Shown: positions 41,707-50,694 of the stretch, piece after piece
How positions within the stretch are numbered: position 1 is the first letter of the stretch
Layout of the letters: each line of letters begins with the position of its first letter
NCBI GenBank assembly: GCA_046260445.1
Contig: JBHEPF010000127.1
Coordinates: 1-64,000 of the forward strand
Length of the DNA: 64,000 bases
Origin: F2B08 sp046260445
GTDB lineage: Bacteria; Actinomycetota; Actinomycetes; Actinomycetales; Dermatophilaceae
Direction: 5' to 3'
Notes under the pieces: generated by a model
Database searches by the model: none
Told to the model about the DNA's origin: nothing
The model's input: only the letters and a program-made list of their open reading frames with translations
Position numbers and translations under genes: made by a program

Positions 41707-41739
41707 CGAGTGGGCTCCCGTCGGTCGGGGTGCGCCGCG

Positions 41740-41979
41740 CTAGCGGGGGACCGGGACGGTGCCGAAGCCGACGCGGCCCTTCTCGGAGTCGCCGAACTGG
41801 ACGTAGCCCAGGGCTGCGGTGGGCACGAGGACCTCGCGACCTCGGGAGTCGGTGAGAGAGAGCACGCCTGCGTCGTCGGTGAGTGCCGACCGCACTGCGG
41901 CCGCGACCTCCTCGGCGCTCTGGTCGGTCTCGATGCTCAGCTCGCGCGCGACGTTCTGTACGCCGATCTTGACCTCCAC
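41740..41979 (-). CDS. DUF3107 protein
   Basis: A 79-residue conserved actinobacterial protein (mycobacterial TB9.4/Rv3208A-like). It begins VEVKIGVQNVARELSIETDQ and contains LVPTAALGYVQFG. I take the GTG at 41979, with GGAAG upstream; the longer frame is not supported. The function is unknown. It lies before the TetR gene on the same strand, as in mycobacteria. Confidence 0.88.
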   Translation of the reverse strand: MEVKIGVQNVARELSIETDQSAEEVAAAVRSALTDDAGVLSLTDSRGREVLVPTAALGYVQFGDSEKGRVGFGTVPVPR

Positions 41980-42073
41980 GGGTGACTTCCTTTCAGTGCC
42001 ATCGCGGTTCGGTGCCGAACCGGTCGGGCGACGGGGGACGGGTCCCGCAAGAGGGGACGAGTTCGTGCCTAGG

Positions 42074-42760
42074 CTAACCCGCTGCGCCGGTGGATTCTTC
42101 CCCCGCCACGACGAGGGCCGGGTTCTCGGGCATCCCCGTGGGGAATCCGGACACCCCGCGCCAGGCGAGCTGTCCGACGAGGTGGGCGGCGACATGCTTC
42201 GGGATGGTCGAGCCCTGCGCCAGCCAGTGGCGGGCCGAGACCTGAGCCAGTCCGGCGAGCGCGACCGCCATGAGCAGTGCCTGGTCGGCGTCGAGGCCGC
42301 CTGCCGTGTCCTCGACGATCGCCTCGGCGATCGCGACGGCGCAGGCGTCGGTCACCCCGTCGAGCCGGTCGCGGACCCGGGGCTCGCTCGTGAGATCCGA
42401 CTCGAAGACCATCCGGAAGGCCGCGTCCTCTCGGGAGACGAAGTCGAAGTACGCCTCGATCGTGGCGAAGACCCGTGACTTGGCCGACTCGGCCGGAGTG
42501 TGCAGAGCGTCCCGCACCAGCGACTCGAGGGTGCCGCAGTGTTGGTCGAGGAGAGCGAGATAGAGGTCGAGCTTGCCTGGAAAGTGCTGATAGAGCACGG
42601 GCTTGGACACGCCCGCCCGATCGGCGATGTCGTCCATGCCTGAGGAGTGGTAGCCGGCTCCGGCGAAGACGGACTGCGCAGCTTCGAGCAGCTGGGCCCG
42701 GCGTGCGGATCGGGGGAGTCGTGGGCTGCGGCTGTTGCCAAGGGCCTGGCCGGTGCTCAT
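42074..42760 (-). CDS. TetR-family transcriptional regulator
   Basis: A 228-residue TetR regulator. The N-terminal domain has RRAQLLEAAQSVFAGAGYHS then MDDIADRAGVSKPVLYQHFP, the helix-turn-helix. The C-terminal helices form the ligand-binding half. The ATG at 42760 has GGAGAG just upstream. Its position between DUF3107 and moeZ matches Rv3208 of M. tuberculosis. It ends with a low-complexity Gly/Ala/Glu tail. Confidence 0.9.
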   Translation of the reverse strand: MSTGQALGNSRSPRLPRSARRAQLLEAAQSVFAGAGYHSSGMDDIADRAGVSKPVLYQHFPGKLDLYLALLDQHCGTLESLVRDALHTPAESAKSRVFATIEAYFDFVSREDAAFRMVFESDLTSEPRVRDRLDGVTDACAVAIAEAIVEDTAGGLDADQALLMAVALAGLAQVSARHWLAQGSTIPKHVAAHLVGQLAWRGVSGFPTGMPENPALVVAGEESTGAAG

Positions 42761-42864
42761 CCGCTCTCCTCTCAGCCGTGCCGGGCCGATGCCGGGCCGA
42801 TATGGGTGTCGCTGCCTCGGTGGCACCGTCACGTGACGACCACTCTAGGGCGACGGTGCGCGAC

Positions 42865-42870
42865 TATCGT
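42865..42870 (+). promoter_or_regulatory. Leaderless-type -10 element for moeZ
   Basis: TATCGT ends 7 nt before the moeZ ATG at 42878. There is no ribosome-binding site. Confidence 0.4.
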
Positions 42871-42877
42871 GCACCGT

Positions 42878-44017
42878 ATGCAGGTCGGACCGCTCGTCGA
42901 ACCCTCGCCCGCACTGAGTGGGCCTGAGCGGGAGAGGTATGCGCGGCATACGCGGCTGGTGGAGATCGGGGAGGTGGGCCAGCGTCGGCTCGCGGCCGCG
43001 CGCGTGCTCGTCGTCGGTGCCGGTGGCCTGGGCTCTCCGGCACTCACATATCTGGCCGCGGCCGGAGTCGGGAGGATCGGCATCGTCGACGACGATGTCG
43101 TCGAGCTCTCCAACCTCCACCGGCAGCCGCTCCACGGTGATCCCGACATCGGCAGAGCCAAGGTCGACTCGGCCGCAGACCGGCTCCGGGAGATCAACCC
43201 TCATGTCACTGTCCGCACCCACCGGCACCGCCTCACCGGCGACAACGCGCAGGAGCTGGTCGCCGCATACGACCTCGTCGTGGACGGCGCGGACAACTTC
43301 GCCACTCGGTACCTCGTCACCGATGCGTGCGGCCTGGCCCGGATCCCGCACGTGTGGGCCTCGATCAACACCTTCGCCGGACAGCTGAGCGTGTGGTGGG
43401 CCGGCCACGGACCGTGCTACCGCTGCGTCTTCCCGGAGGCGCCGCCGCCCGGATCCGTGGCCTCATGCGCGGAGGCAGGGGTGCTCGGCGTCCTTCCGGG
43501 CGTCATGGGTGCGCTCCAGGCGGCCGAGGCGATCAAGCTGATCACCGGCGTCGGGGACGTGGCGGTCGGCCGCATCGTTCTGCACGACGCGCTCGCGGGC
43601 AGCTGGGACGAGGTGCCGGTCCGGGCGCGCCGGGACTGTGCTCTCTGTGGTGAGAACCCGACGGTCACCGAGGTCGTCGGTGTCGATGACCGTCTCGAGG
43701 TGCCGACGGTCACCCCCTCGGCTGTCGCTGATCTCGTCGGTGGTCCGGGCGTCGTCTTCCTCGACGTCCGGGAGGCGAGTGAGTTCGGCGAGGGTCGGAT
43801 CGAGCCGTCGGTGCACATCCCGTTGCGCGACCTCGTCGGAGGCGGTGCGGCCGAGCAGGTGGGGGTTTGGCGTGGTCACGGCGACCGGATCGTCGTCTAC
43901 TGCCGCAGCGGGGTGCGGAGCGCCCGGGCCGCGGCCTACCTCCTCGACGAGGGCGTTTCGCGTGTCGAGTCGCTCGACGGCGGCATCCTCGCGTGGGAAG
44001 GGCACGCGCGCGACTGA
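42878..44017 (+). CDS. moeZ: Adenylyltransferase/sulfurtransferase MoeZ (E1-like + rhodanese)
   Basis: A 379-residue two-domain protein. The N-terminal E1-like domain (residues ~20-265) has VLVVGAGGLGSPALTYLAAAGV, the Arg in LSNLHRQ, and zinc ligands CYRC and CALC. The C-terminal rhodanese domain (residues ~280-375) has FLDVREASEFGEGRI and the catalytic Cys in VVYCRSGVRSA. It adenylates and thiocarboxylates small sulfur carriers for molybdopterin and thio-compound synthesis. moaE is encoded later in the window. Confidence 0.93.
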   Translation: MQVGPLVEPSPALSGPERERYARHTRLVEIGEVGQRRLAAARVLVVGAGGLGSPALTYLAAAGVGRIGIVDDDVVELSNLHRQPLHGDPDIGRAKVDSAADRLREINPHVTVRTHRHRLTGDNAQELVAAYDLVVDGADNFATRYLVTDACGLARIPHVWASINTFAGQLSVWWAGHGPCYRCVFPEAPPPGSVASCAEAGVLGVLPGVMGALQAAEAIKLITGVGDVAVGRIVLHDALAGSWDEVPVRARRDCALCGENPTVTEVVGVDDRLEVPTVTPSAVADLVGGPGVVFLDVREASEFGEGRIEPSVHIPLRDLVGGGAAEQVGVWRGHGDRIVVYCRSGVRSARAAAYLLDEGVSRVESLDGGILAWEGHARD

Positions 44018-44021
44018 GTCG

Positions 44022-44066
44022 CGTCAGGCGGTGGCTCGTCAGGCGGTGGCTCGTCAGGCGGTGTCG
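44022..44066 (+). repeat. Three tandem copies of a 15-bp unit
   Basis: CGTCAGGCGGTGGCT is repeated at 44022 and 44037, with a third copy at 44052 differing in its last 3 bases. It lies between moeZ and adnA. There is no sign of a coding or array function. Confidence 0.85.
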
Positions 44067-44089
44067 GTGGGACGTGATGGGATCGAGTC

Positions 44090-47000
44090 ATGCCCCTCTT
44101 CGTGCCGAATGACGAGCAGCGCGCCGCGATCGACCATCGCGGCGGCGTGCTGCGCGTGCTCGGCGCGCCACGCACCGGCAAGACCGAGACGGCCGTCGGG
44201 CTCGTCCTCGACCGCATCCGGGCCGGTGAGGTCGCGACCGACCAGGTGCTCCTCCTAGCGAGCACCCGCCACGCCGCCGCCAGGGTGCGGCGTCGCGTCA
44301 TGGTCGAGCTCGGCGGCACCGCGACCACCCCCGTTGCTCGGACGGCTTCGTCCCTGGCGTTCGGGATCCTCCGGCAGCGGGCCGCCGTCCTCGGTGACCC
44401 GCCTCCCCGGCTGCTCAACGGCCCCGAGCAGGACATCGTCATCCGCGACCTGCTGGCCGGCCACGCGAGCGGCGACGTCTCCGCGCCGCCCTGGCCGGAG
44501 CGCGTCCGAGGAGCGCTGCAGACCCGCGCCTTCCGCGCCGAGCTGCGTGATCTGCTCATGCGGGCCGTGGAGAACTCCCTCGGGGGCGCAGACCTCCACG
44601 AGCTCGGTGTCGAGTACGACGTCCCGGAGTGGCGCGCAGGGGCCCACGTCCTCGAAGAGTACGACCGCGTGACGGCGCTCGCCACCCCCGGGTCCTACGA
44701 CCCGGCCTGGATCGTCGCTGCCGCCGGCGAGACCCTCCTCGACGACCCGGCCCTGGCGGCGATGGTGCGCGCCGACCTGCGTCTGGTCGTGGTCGACGAT
44801 GCACACGAGCTCACCCCTGGGTCGGCCCGGCTCGTCGCGACGATCGCCGGGATCCCGTCCGCGCACCCCCTCGACGTCATCCTGCTCGGTGACCCGGACG
44901 CGACCGTGCAGTCCTTCCGCGGCGCGGACCCCACCATCCTCGCGGGAGGCGCGACAGCGCCCGTCGAGTGGTCGAGCCTGTCGCGGACGGGGGTGACGAG
45001 AACGATCCGACTGCGCACCGCATACCGTCCGCAGGAGCTCATCGACGCCGGCAGGCGGGTGGCCGGCGCGATCGGCAGCGTCGGGGAGGTCGAGCACCGT
45101 GAGGTGGCTGCCGCTCCGGACGTCGGCACCGGCTCGGTGGAGACCCACCTGCTCCGCACTCCTTCCGCTGAGGCCGCCTATGTCGCATCTCGTGTCCGCG
45201 ACGCGGTGCTGCACGACGGCCGCAGCTGGTCCGACATCGCCGTCATCGTGCGCGGCCGCCGGCGCAGCGACGCCATCCGGCGGGCACTGGCCGTCGCCGA
45301 TGTGCCGGTCGCAGCCGACGCTGCCGAGCTGCCCGTCCGGGACGAGCCCGCAGTCCGCCCTCTCCTGCAGGTCCTCGGCGCGGTTCTCGACGGGAGTCAC
45401 GGTGCCGAGGACGGGGGACTGACCCCCGACCTCGTCGTCGACCTGCTCGGGTCGCGGATCGGGGGCACGGATGCGGTGCAGCTGCGGAGACTGCGTCGTC
45501 GGCTACGTCAGGTCGAGCTCGGCGCTGGAGGCTCCAGGCCGAGTGATGCGCTCCTGGTCGAGGCGGTCCGGCGGCCCCTCGTCCTTCAGGACATCGGCGT
45601 CGAGGCGACCGGTGCCCGGCGAGTCGCAGCCGCCTACGGCGCAGGACTGGCCACCCTCGCCGTCCTCGACGAGGCAGCCCGGCCGGTCCGTCGCGGCGGC
45701 GTGCTCGTCGAGGACGTCCTCTGGGCGATGTGGTCGGCTCTCCAGCTCGCCCCCCGGTGGCGGGGTGCCGCGCTCGCCGGGGGAGCGGCCGGGGCCCGTG
45801 CCGACCGTGACCTCGACGCGGTGCTTGCGCTCTTCGACGCGGCGACCCGATTCTCCGACCGGCTCGTCCGCGCCGACCCGGCAGCCTTCCTCGCCCACAT
45901 CGAGGAGCAGGAGGTGGCCGGAGACACTCTCGCCGTCCGCTCACCCCTGGGAGACTCGGTGGCCGTGCTCACCCCGGCTGGAGCGGCCGGGCAGGCATGG
46001 CCCGTCGTCATCGTCGCCGGCGTGCAGGACGGCATCTGGCCCGACACTCGACTGCGCGGGCTGCTCCTGCGCAGCAGCGAGCTCGTCGACCGCGTGCGTG
46101 GCCGCCCGTGGTCGTGGCGCTCGGCCGCCGCTGCCGTCCGCCACGACGAGACCAGGCTCTTCCACGTCGCCGCCACCCGGGCCACCGAGCGACTCATCGT
46201 CACAGCGGTGCGCGATGAGACCGACCTGCCTTCTCCCTACGTCACCCTCGTCGACGGCACCGGCGGACTGCACGAGCGAGACCTCACCGAGGTGACCGAC
46301 CCGACCACTCAACGAGAGCTCGTCGCCTGGCTGCGACGTCAGCTTTCGGAGACGGCCCCGGGACAGGAGCCGGACCGAGCCGTCATCGCCGGTCTCGCTC
46401 GCCTAACAGCGGCCGGGGTGCAGGGCGCCGATCCCGTCCAGTGGTGGAGTCGCCGGAGGACGACGAGCACCCGTCCGCTCGCTCCAGCCGACCTGCCCGT
46501 CGAGGTCTCCCCGTCCCGGATCCAGGCATTCCACGACTGCCCGCTCCAGTGGCTGCTCACGACCCGGGGCGGAGACGGCCCGCCGATGGGGTCCTCCGCG
46601 CTCGGGACCCTCATCCACGACATCGCGAGAGACCTCGGCGACGCCCCGGTCGACGAACTCGTCGCCGAGGTCGACGCGCGCTGGGGGCGGCTCGGTCTGA
46701 CCCCCGGGTGGGTGACGGAGCGCTCCCGGACTCTGGCGCACGAGATGGTGCGGCGGCTCGGCACCTACTTCGAGCAGGCTGCCGCGGACGGCTGGACCAA
46801 GGTCGGTGCCGAGGTGTCGATGCGGGTCGCTCTGGGTCGTGCCGTCCTGCGCGGACAGGTCGACCGGATCGAGATGGACGGTGCGGGACAGATCCGGATC
46901 CTCGACTACAAGACCGGCTCGAGCCGACCACGCAAGGCGGACCTGCCGCGCAACGCCCAGCTCGGGGCCTACCAGGTGGCGCTCGTCGAGGATGGCTTCG

Positions 47001-47287
47001 CCGAGCACCTCGCGCAGCCGTCGGCCGCCTCGACACCGCAGCCGCCGCGGTCCGCCGGTGCAGCGCTCATCCAGGTCGGCAAGTGCGTCACGTCCGGTCC
47101 CGCGCTCGACCCCCAGCCGCCCCTGCACGACGACGAGGACCCGCGGTGGGCGCACACTCTCGTCGACGCGACGGCCGAGGCCATGGCGGCCGCCGGTTTC
47201 CTCGCGCGACCCGAGGAGCAACGTTGCCAACGATGCCCCGTCCGGCGCACCTGCCCGGCCCAGCCGGAGGGGGCGGCGCTGGCATGA
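44090..47287 (+). CDS. adnA: Helicase-nuclease subunit AdnA (UvrD-like + RecB-like nuclease)
   Basis: A 1065-residue subunit of the AdnAB double-strand-break end-resection machine. Walker A reads LGAPRTGKTETA; the Walker B position is VVVDDAHEL, departing from DEFQD, as expected for the weaker AdnA motor. The C-terminal nuclease (residues ~830-1060) has GQVDRIEMDG and ILDYKTGSSRP. Cys residues at FHDCPLQW and CQRCPVRRTC fit an AddB-like Fe-S clamp. The length matches mycobacterial AdnA (~1050). Its stop overlaps the adnB start. Confidence 0.93.
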   Translation: MPLFVPNDEQRAAIDHRGGVLRVLGAPRTGKTETAVGLVLDRIRAGEVATDQVLLLASTRHAAARVRRRVMVELGGTATTPVARTASSLAFGILRQRAAVLGDPPPRLLNGPEQDIVIRDLLAGHASGDVSAPPWPERVRGALQTRAFRAELRDLLMRAVENSLGGADLHELGVEYDVPEWRAGAHVLEEYDRVTALATPGSYDPAWIVAAAGETLLDDPALAAMVRADLRLVVVDDAHELTPGSARLVATIAGIPSAHPLDVILLGDPDATVQSFRGADPTILAGGATAPVEWSSLSRTGVTRTIRLRTAYRPQELIDAGRRVAGAIGSVGEVEHREVAAAPDVGTGSVETHLLRTPSAEAAYVASRVRDAVLHDGRSWSDIAVIVRGRRRSDAIRRALAVADVPVAADAAELPVRDEPAVRPLLQVLGAVLDGSHGAEDGGLTPDLVVDLLGSRIGGTDAVQLRRLRRRLRQVELGAGGSRPSDALLVEAVRRPLVLQDIGVEATGARRVAAAYGAGLATLAVLDEAARPVRRGGVLVEDVLWAMWSALQLAPRWRGAALAGGAAGARADRDLDAVLALFDAATRFSDRLVRADPAAFLAHIEEQEVAGDTLAVRSPLGDSVAVLTPAGAAGQAWPVVIVAGVQDGIWPDTRLRGLLLRSSELVDRVRGRPWSWRSAAAAVRHDETRLFHVAATRATERLIVTAVRDETDLPSPYVTLVDGTGGLHERDLTEVTDPTTQRELVAWLRRQLSETAPGQEPDRAVIAGLARLTAAGVQGADPVQWWSRRRTTSTRPLAPADLPVEVSPSRIQAFHDCPLQWLLTTRGGDGPPMGSSALGTLIHDIARDLGDAPVDELVAEVDARWGRLGLTPGWVTERSRTLAHEMVRRLGTYFEQAAADGWTKVGAEVSMRVALGRAVLRGQVDRIEMDGAGQIRILDYKTGSSRPRKADLPRNAQLGAYQVALVEDGFAEHLAQPSAASTPQPPRSAGAALIQVGKCVTSGPALDPQPPLHDDEDPRWAHTLVDATAEAMAAAGFLARPEEQRCQRCPVRRTCPAQPEGAALA

Positions 47288-50200
47288 GCGACACACCGGT
47301 CCACTCGGACCGAGCTCGCCTGACCGCCGTCGACGTCGCCCGGGCGCTCGGCCTCGAACACGACCCGACGCCTGAGCAGGCGGCCGTCATCGAGGCGCCG
47401 CTGGAGCCGCTGCTCGTCGTCGCCGGTGCCGGCTCGGGCAAGACCGAGACGATGGCGGCGCGCGTCGTGTGGCTCGTCGCCAACGGGCTCGCCGATCCGG
47501 AGCAGGTGCTGGGCCTGACCTTCACCCGCAAGGCGGCGAGCGAGCTGTCCGCCCGCGTCGAGCGGCGTCTGCGGACGCTGCGGGACGTCGGGCTCTGGAC
47601 ACCGGAACCAGCACGGGACTCGACCTCCGGAGCAGCAGCCGACGCCTTCGCGGGCCGACCGACGATCTCCACCTACCACTCCTACGCCGGCTCGATCGTC
47701 GCTGACTTCGGCCTGCGGCTCGGGGTCGAGCCCACCGTGCGACTGCTCACCGAGGCCGCGACGTGGCAGCTCGCCTACGAGGCGGCGGTGCGCTTCGACG
47801 GTGACGTGTCCGACTTCGACCTCACCGAGTCCTCACTCACCAACGCCACCCTCAACCTCTCCGGCGAGCTGGCTGAGCACCTCGTCGACCTCGGTGCGGT
47901 CGAGGACTACTTCCGCGGCTGTGCCCGGACGCTCGCAGGTCTGCCCCTGGGTCCGAAGGCCAGGGTCCTTCCGCCCGACGTGCGCGGCGCGGTCGCCTCG
48001 CTGCGTGCTCGCTGCGTGGCGGTCGACGTCGCCCGACGATACGCCGGGCTCAAGTCGTCGCGGGACGCCATGGACTTCGCCGACCAGATGGCGCTCGCCG
48101 CCAGGCTGGCGCGCGACTTCCCCGACATCGCGGCGATCGAGCAGGAGCGCTTCCGGATCGTGCTCCTCGATGAGTTCCAGGACACCTCCCACGCACAGCT
48201 CGAGCTGCTCCGGTCGCTCTTCTCGCAGACGGCGGTGACGGCCGTGGGCGACCCCCACCAGTCCATCTACGGATGGCGCGGAGCGAGCGCGACGACCCTG
48301 GCCGCCTTTCAGCAGGCCTTCTCCGACGACGGAGCCGTGGCCCCCGAGCGCACGGTCCGGGCGCTGCCCCTGGCGACGAGCTGGCGCAACGCTGAGCGCA
48401 TCCTCACCGTCGCCAACGCGGTCGCCGCGCCCTTGCGTGAGCGACTCACCGTGCCCGTCGCCGAGCTGAGCCCGCGCCCTGGGGCTCCTCACGGTCGGGT
48501 GTTCGTCGCCCGCCACGAGACCGACCAGGGGGAGGCCGCCGCCCTCGCGCAGTGGCTGGGAGACCGGGGAGCGGGTGGTTCGGGGGTGTCGGCGGCGGTC
48601 CTGTGTCGCAAGCGGCGCCAGTTCCGCCCCGTGATGGAGGCGCTCGAGGCGCGAGGCATCCCCTTCGAGGTCGTCGGGCTGGGCGGGCTGCTCCTCACCC
48701 CCGAGGTCGAGGACGTCGTCGCGCTGCTCAACGTCGTCCACGACCCCACGAGGGGGGACCACCTCATGCGGCTCCTTCTCGGTCCGCTGGTTCGTCTCGG
48801 CGCCGCCGACCTCGACGGCCTCTGGGCCTATGCGCGACACCGCCAACGCGAGACCGCGGCTGTACGCCCGGCGAGGGTGCGCGACCAGGCCCGCGAGGCA
48901 GCCGAGACCGCCACACTGGTCGAGGCCGTCGAGGACCTTCCCGCTCCCGGCTGGCAGGGTCCGCGGGGTGAGTCGATCTCCGCGCTCGCCCTGGAGCGGC
49001 TGGCAGCACTCGCCGAGATCGTCCGGTTGGTGCGCCGAGAGACGGCACTGCCGCTGCCGGATCTCGTCAATGCCGCGGAGCGGGCGCTCGGCCTCGACGT
49101 CGAGGTCGCCGCCCGGCCCGGCTACTACCTCTCCGCTGCGCGAGCCCACCTCGATGCCTTCGTCGACATCGCCGCGGAGTTCTCCGCGAGCGCCGACCGG
49201 GTCACCCTCGGCGCGTTCCTCGCCTGGCTGGATGCCGCAGAGGAGCATGAGCGGGGACTCGAGACGCGTGCTGCGGACAGCGCGAGCGGGCCGGTCGCGA
49301 TCATGACGGTCCATGCGGCCAAGGGCCTGGAGTGGGATCTCGTGGCCGTCCCCGGACTGGTCGAGGCGACCTTCCCGACCCACAACAGCACGACGTCCTC
49401 GGCCAAGACCGGTCGGTGGACGATCGGTCCGCAGACCGGCAAGGGATGGCTCGGGTCGGTCACCGGGGCCGGCATACCCCATGCGTTGCGCGGGGACCGC
49501 GCCGCGCTGCCGGATCTGGACTGGAGGAACCTGGCCGACACCGGCGAGGCGAGGACGGCCCTGGCTCATTACACGGAGCAGATGGGGGAGCATGCGATGG
49601 ACGAGGAGCGCCGGCTCGCCTACGTCGCGGTCACGCGGGCCCGGGACCAGCTCCTCCTCAGCTGCTCGGTGTGGGGTCCGCAGAAGACCCCGCGCGTCAC
49701 CTCGCGGTTTCTCGTGGACGCCCTCGCGGGAGCAGGGCTCCTCGACATCGCCCCCGAGGAGCGCGTCGCGCACCTCGACGATGCCCGGCTCGCACTGGGG
49801 CGGGACGAGACGGTCACCGTCCTCACCTGGGCGCCGATGCCGCCCGTCCTGGACCCGGTGCGCCCGGAGTCCACCATCGAGCGTGCCACGCTCTGGCCGG
49901 TGATCACCGACGCCGCCGATGGTCGCGACGAGGTGCGGGAGCGGGCTGCGGAGGCGATCTCCGCCGCTGTCCGGGTCGGAGGGTGGGGTGAGATCGATCC
50001 CCAGGACCCGATCCGGTCGCTGGTGGAGCGCATCCTCGCCCAGGAGGGTCTGCAGGCTCGACCGGTCGATGCGGTCCCTGCGCTCGAGTCGATCTCGGCC
50101 TCCAACGTCGTCGCCGCCGCTCGCTCGCCGAGAGCCTTCGCGGCGGGTCTGCGCCGGCCCATGCCGGGGCCGCCGAACCCCGCCGCTCGACGTGGCACGC

Positions 50201-50694
50201 GCTTCCACGCCTTCGTCGAGCAGCACTACGGCAGCGCGGCGATGCTCGACTGGGACGAGCTGCCGGGCAGCGCCGACGCGGACGCTCAGCGGGAGGAGGA
50301 GCAGGATCTGGCCGTCATGAAGGCGCACTTCCTCCAGAGCGAGTGGGCCGAGATGAGGCCGCTCGCTCTGGAGACCGACGTGGAGACCGTCCTGCCCACG
50401 GCGCACGGGCCGGTCTCCGTCCGGGGTCGCATCGACGCGGTGTTCACCCGGGAGGACGGCGGTGTGACCATCATCGACTGGAAGTCGGGGGCTCCCGGCT
50501 CCCCGGACGACCTCGCCGCCCGTGCCATCCAGCTCGGGGTGTACGCGCTCGCGTGGGAGCGCATCCATGACCTCGCACCGGGGTCGGTCGGTGTCGCGTT
50601 CTACTTCGCAGCGACGGGGGAGACCGTCTGGCCCGATGCGCCCTCAGAGGCGGACGTCGTCGCCGTGCTCGACGCCGTCGGCATCGTCAGCTGA
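47284..50694 (+). CDS. adnB: Helicase-nuclease subunit AdnB (UvrD-like + RecB-like nuclease)
   Basis: A 1136-residue partner of AdnA and the main translocating motor. Motifs are VAGAGSGKTETMAARVVWL (I), LTFTRKAASEL (Ia), VLLDEFQDTSHAQLELL (II), GDPHQSIYGWRGA (III), MTVHAAKGLEWD (V) and YVAVTRARDQLL (VI). The nuclease domain near the C-terminus has GRIDAVF and IIDWKSGAPG. The ATG at 47284 overlaps the adnA stop. The 3' end overlaps the convergent phosphotransferase-like gene by 51 bp. Confidence 0.94.
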   Translation: MSDTPVHSDRARLTAVDVARALGLEHDPTPEQAAVIEAPLEPLLVVAGAGSGKTETMAARVVWLVANGLADPEQVLGLTFTRKAASELSARVERRLRTLRDVGLWTPEPARDSTSGAAADAFAGRPTISTYHSYAGSIVADFGLRLGVEPTVRLLTEAATWQLAYEAAVRFDGDVSDFDLTESSLTNATLNLSGELAEHLVDLGAVEDYFRGCARTLAGLPLGPKARVLPPDVRGAVASLRARCVAVDVARRYAGLKSSRDAMDFADQMALAARLARDFPDIAAIEQERFRIVLLDEFQDTSHAQLELLRSLFSQTAVTAVGDPHQSIYGWRGASATTLAAFQQAFSDDGAVAPERTVRALPLATSWRNAERILTVANAVAAPLRERLTVPVAELSPRPGAPHGRVFVARHETDQGEAAALAQWLGDRGAGGSGVSAAVLCRKRRQFRPVMEALEARGIPFEVVGLGGLLLTPEVEDVVALLNVVHDPTRGDHLMRLLLGPLVRLGAADLDGLWAYARHRQRETAAVRPARVRDQAREAAETATLVEAVEDLPAPGWQGPRGESISALALERLAALAEIVRLVRRETALPLPDLVNAAERALGLDVEVAARPGYYLSAARAHLDAFVDIAAEFSASADRVTLGAFLAWLDAAEEHERGLETRAADSASGPVAIMTVHAAKGLEWDLVAVPGLVEATFPTHNSTTSSAKTGRWTIGPQTGKGWLGSVTGAGIPHALRGDRAALPDLDWRNLADTGEARTALAHYTEQMGEHAMDEERRLAYVAVTRARDQLLLSCSVWGPQKTPRVTSRFLVDALAGAGLLDIAPEERVAHLDDARLALGRDETVTVLTWAPMPPVLDPVRPESTIERATLWPVITDAADGRDEVRERAAEAISAAVRVGGWGEIDPQDPIRSLVERILAQEGLQARPVDAVPALESISASNVVAAARSPRAFAAGLRRPMPGPPNPAARRGTRFHAFVEQHYGSAAMLDWDELPGSADADAQREEEQDLAVMKAHFLQSEWAEMRPLALETDVETVLPTAHGPVSVRGRIDAVFTREDGGVTIIDWKSGAPGSPDDLAARAIQLGVYALAWERIHDLAPGSVGVAFYFAATGETVWPDAPSEADVVAVLDAVGIVS

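Noticed and set aside
44022..44066. CRISPR-like array
   Set aside because: The copies are direct head-to-tail without spacers and no cas gene is present.
47833..50568. 911-codon open frame on the minus strand opposite adnB
   Set aside because: The frame has Arg/Gly/Asp-rich composition and no family motifs; it is a high-GC shadow of adnB.
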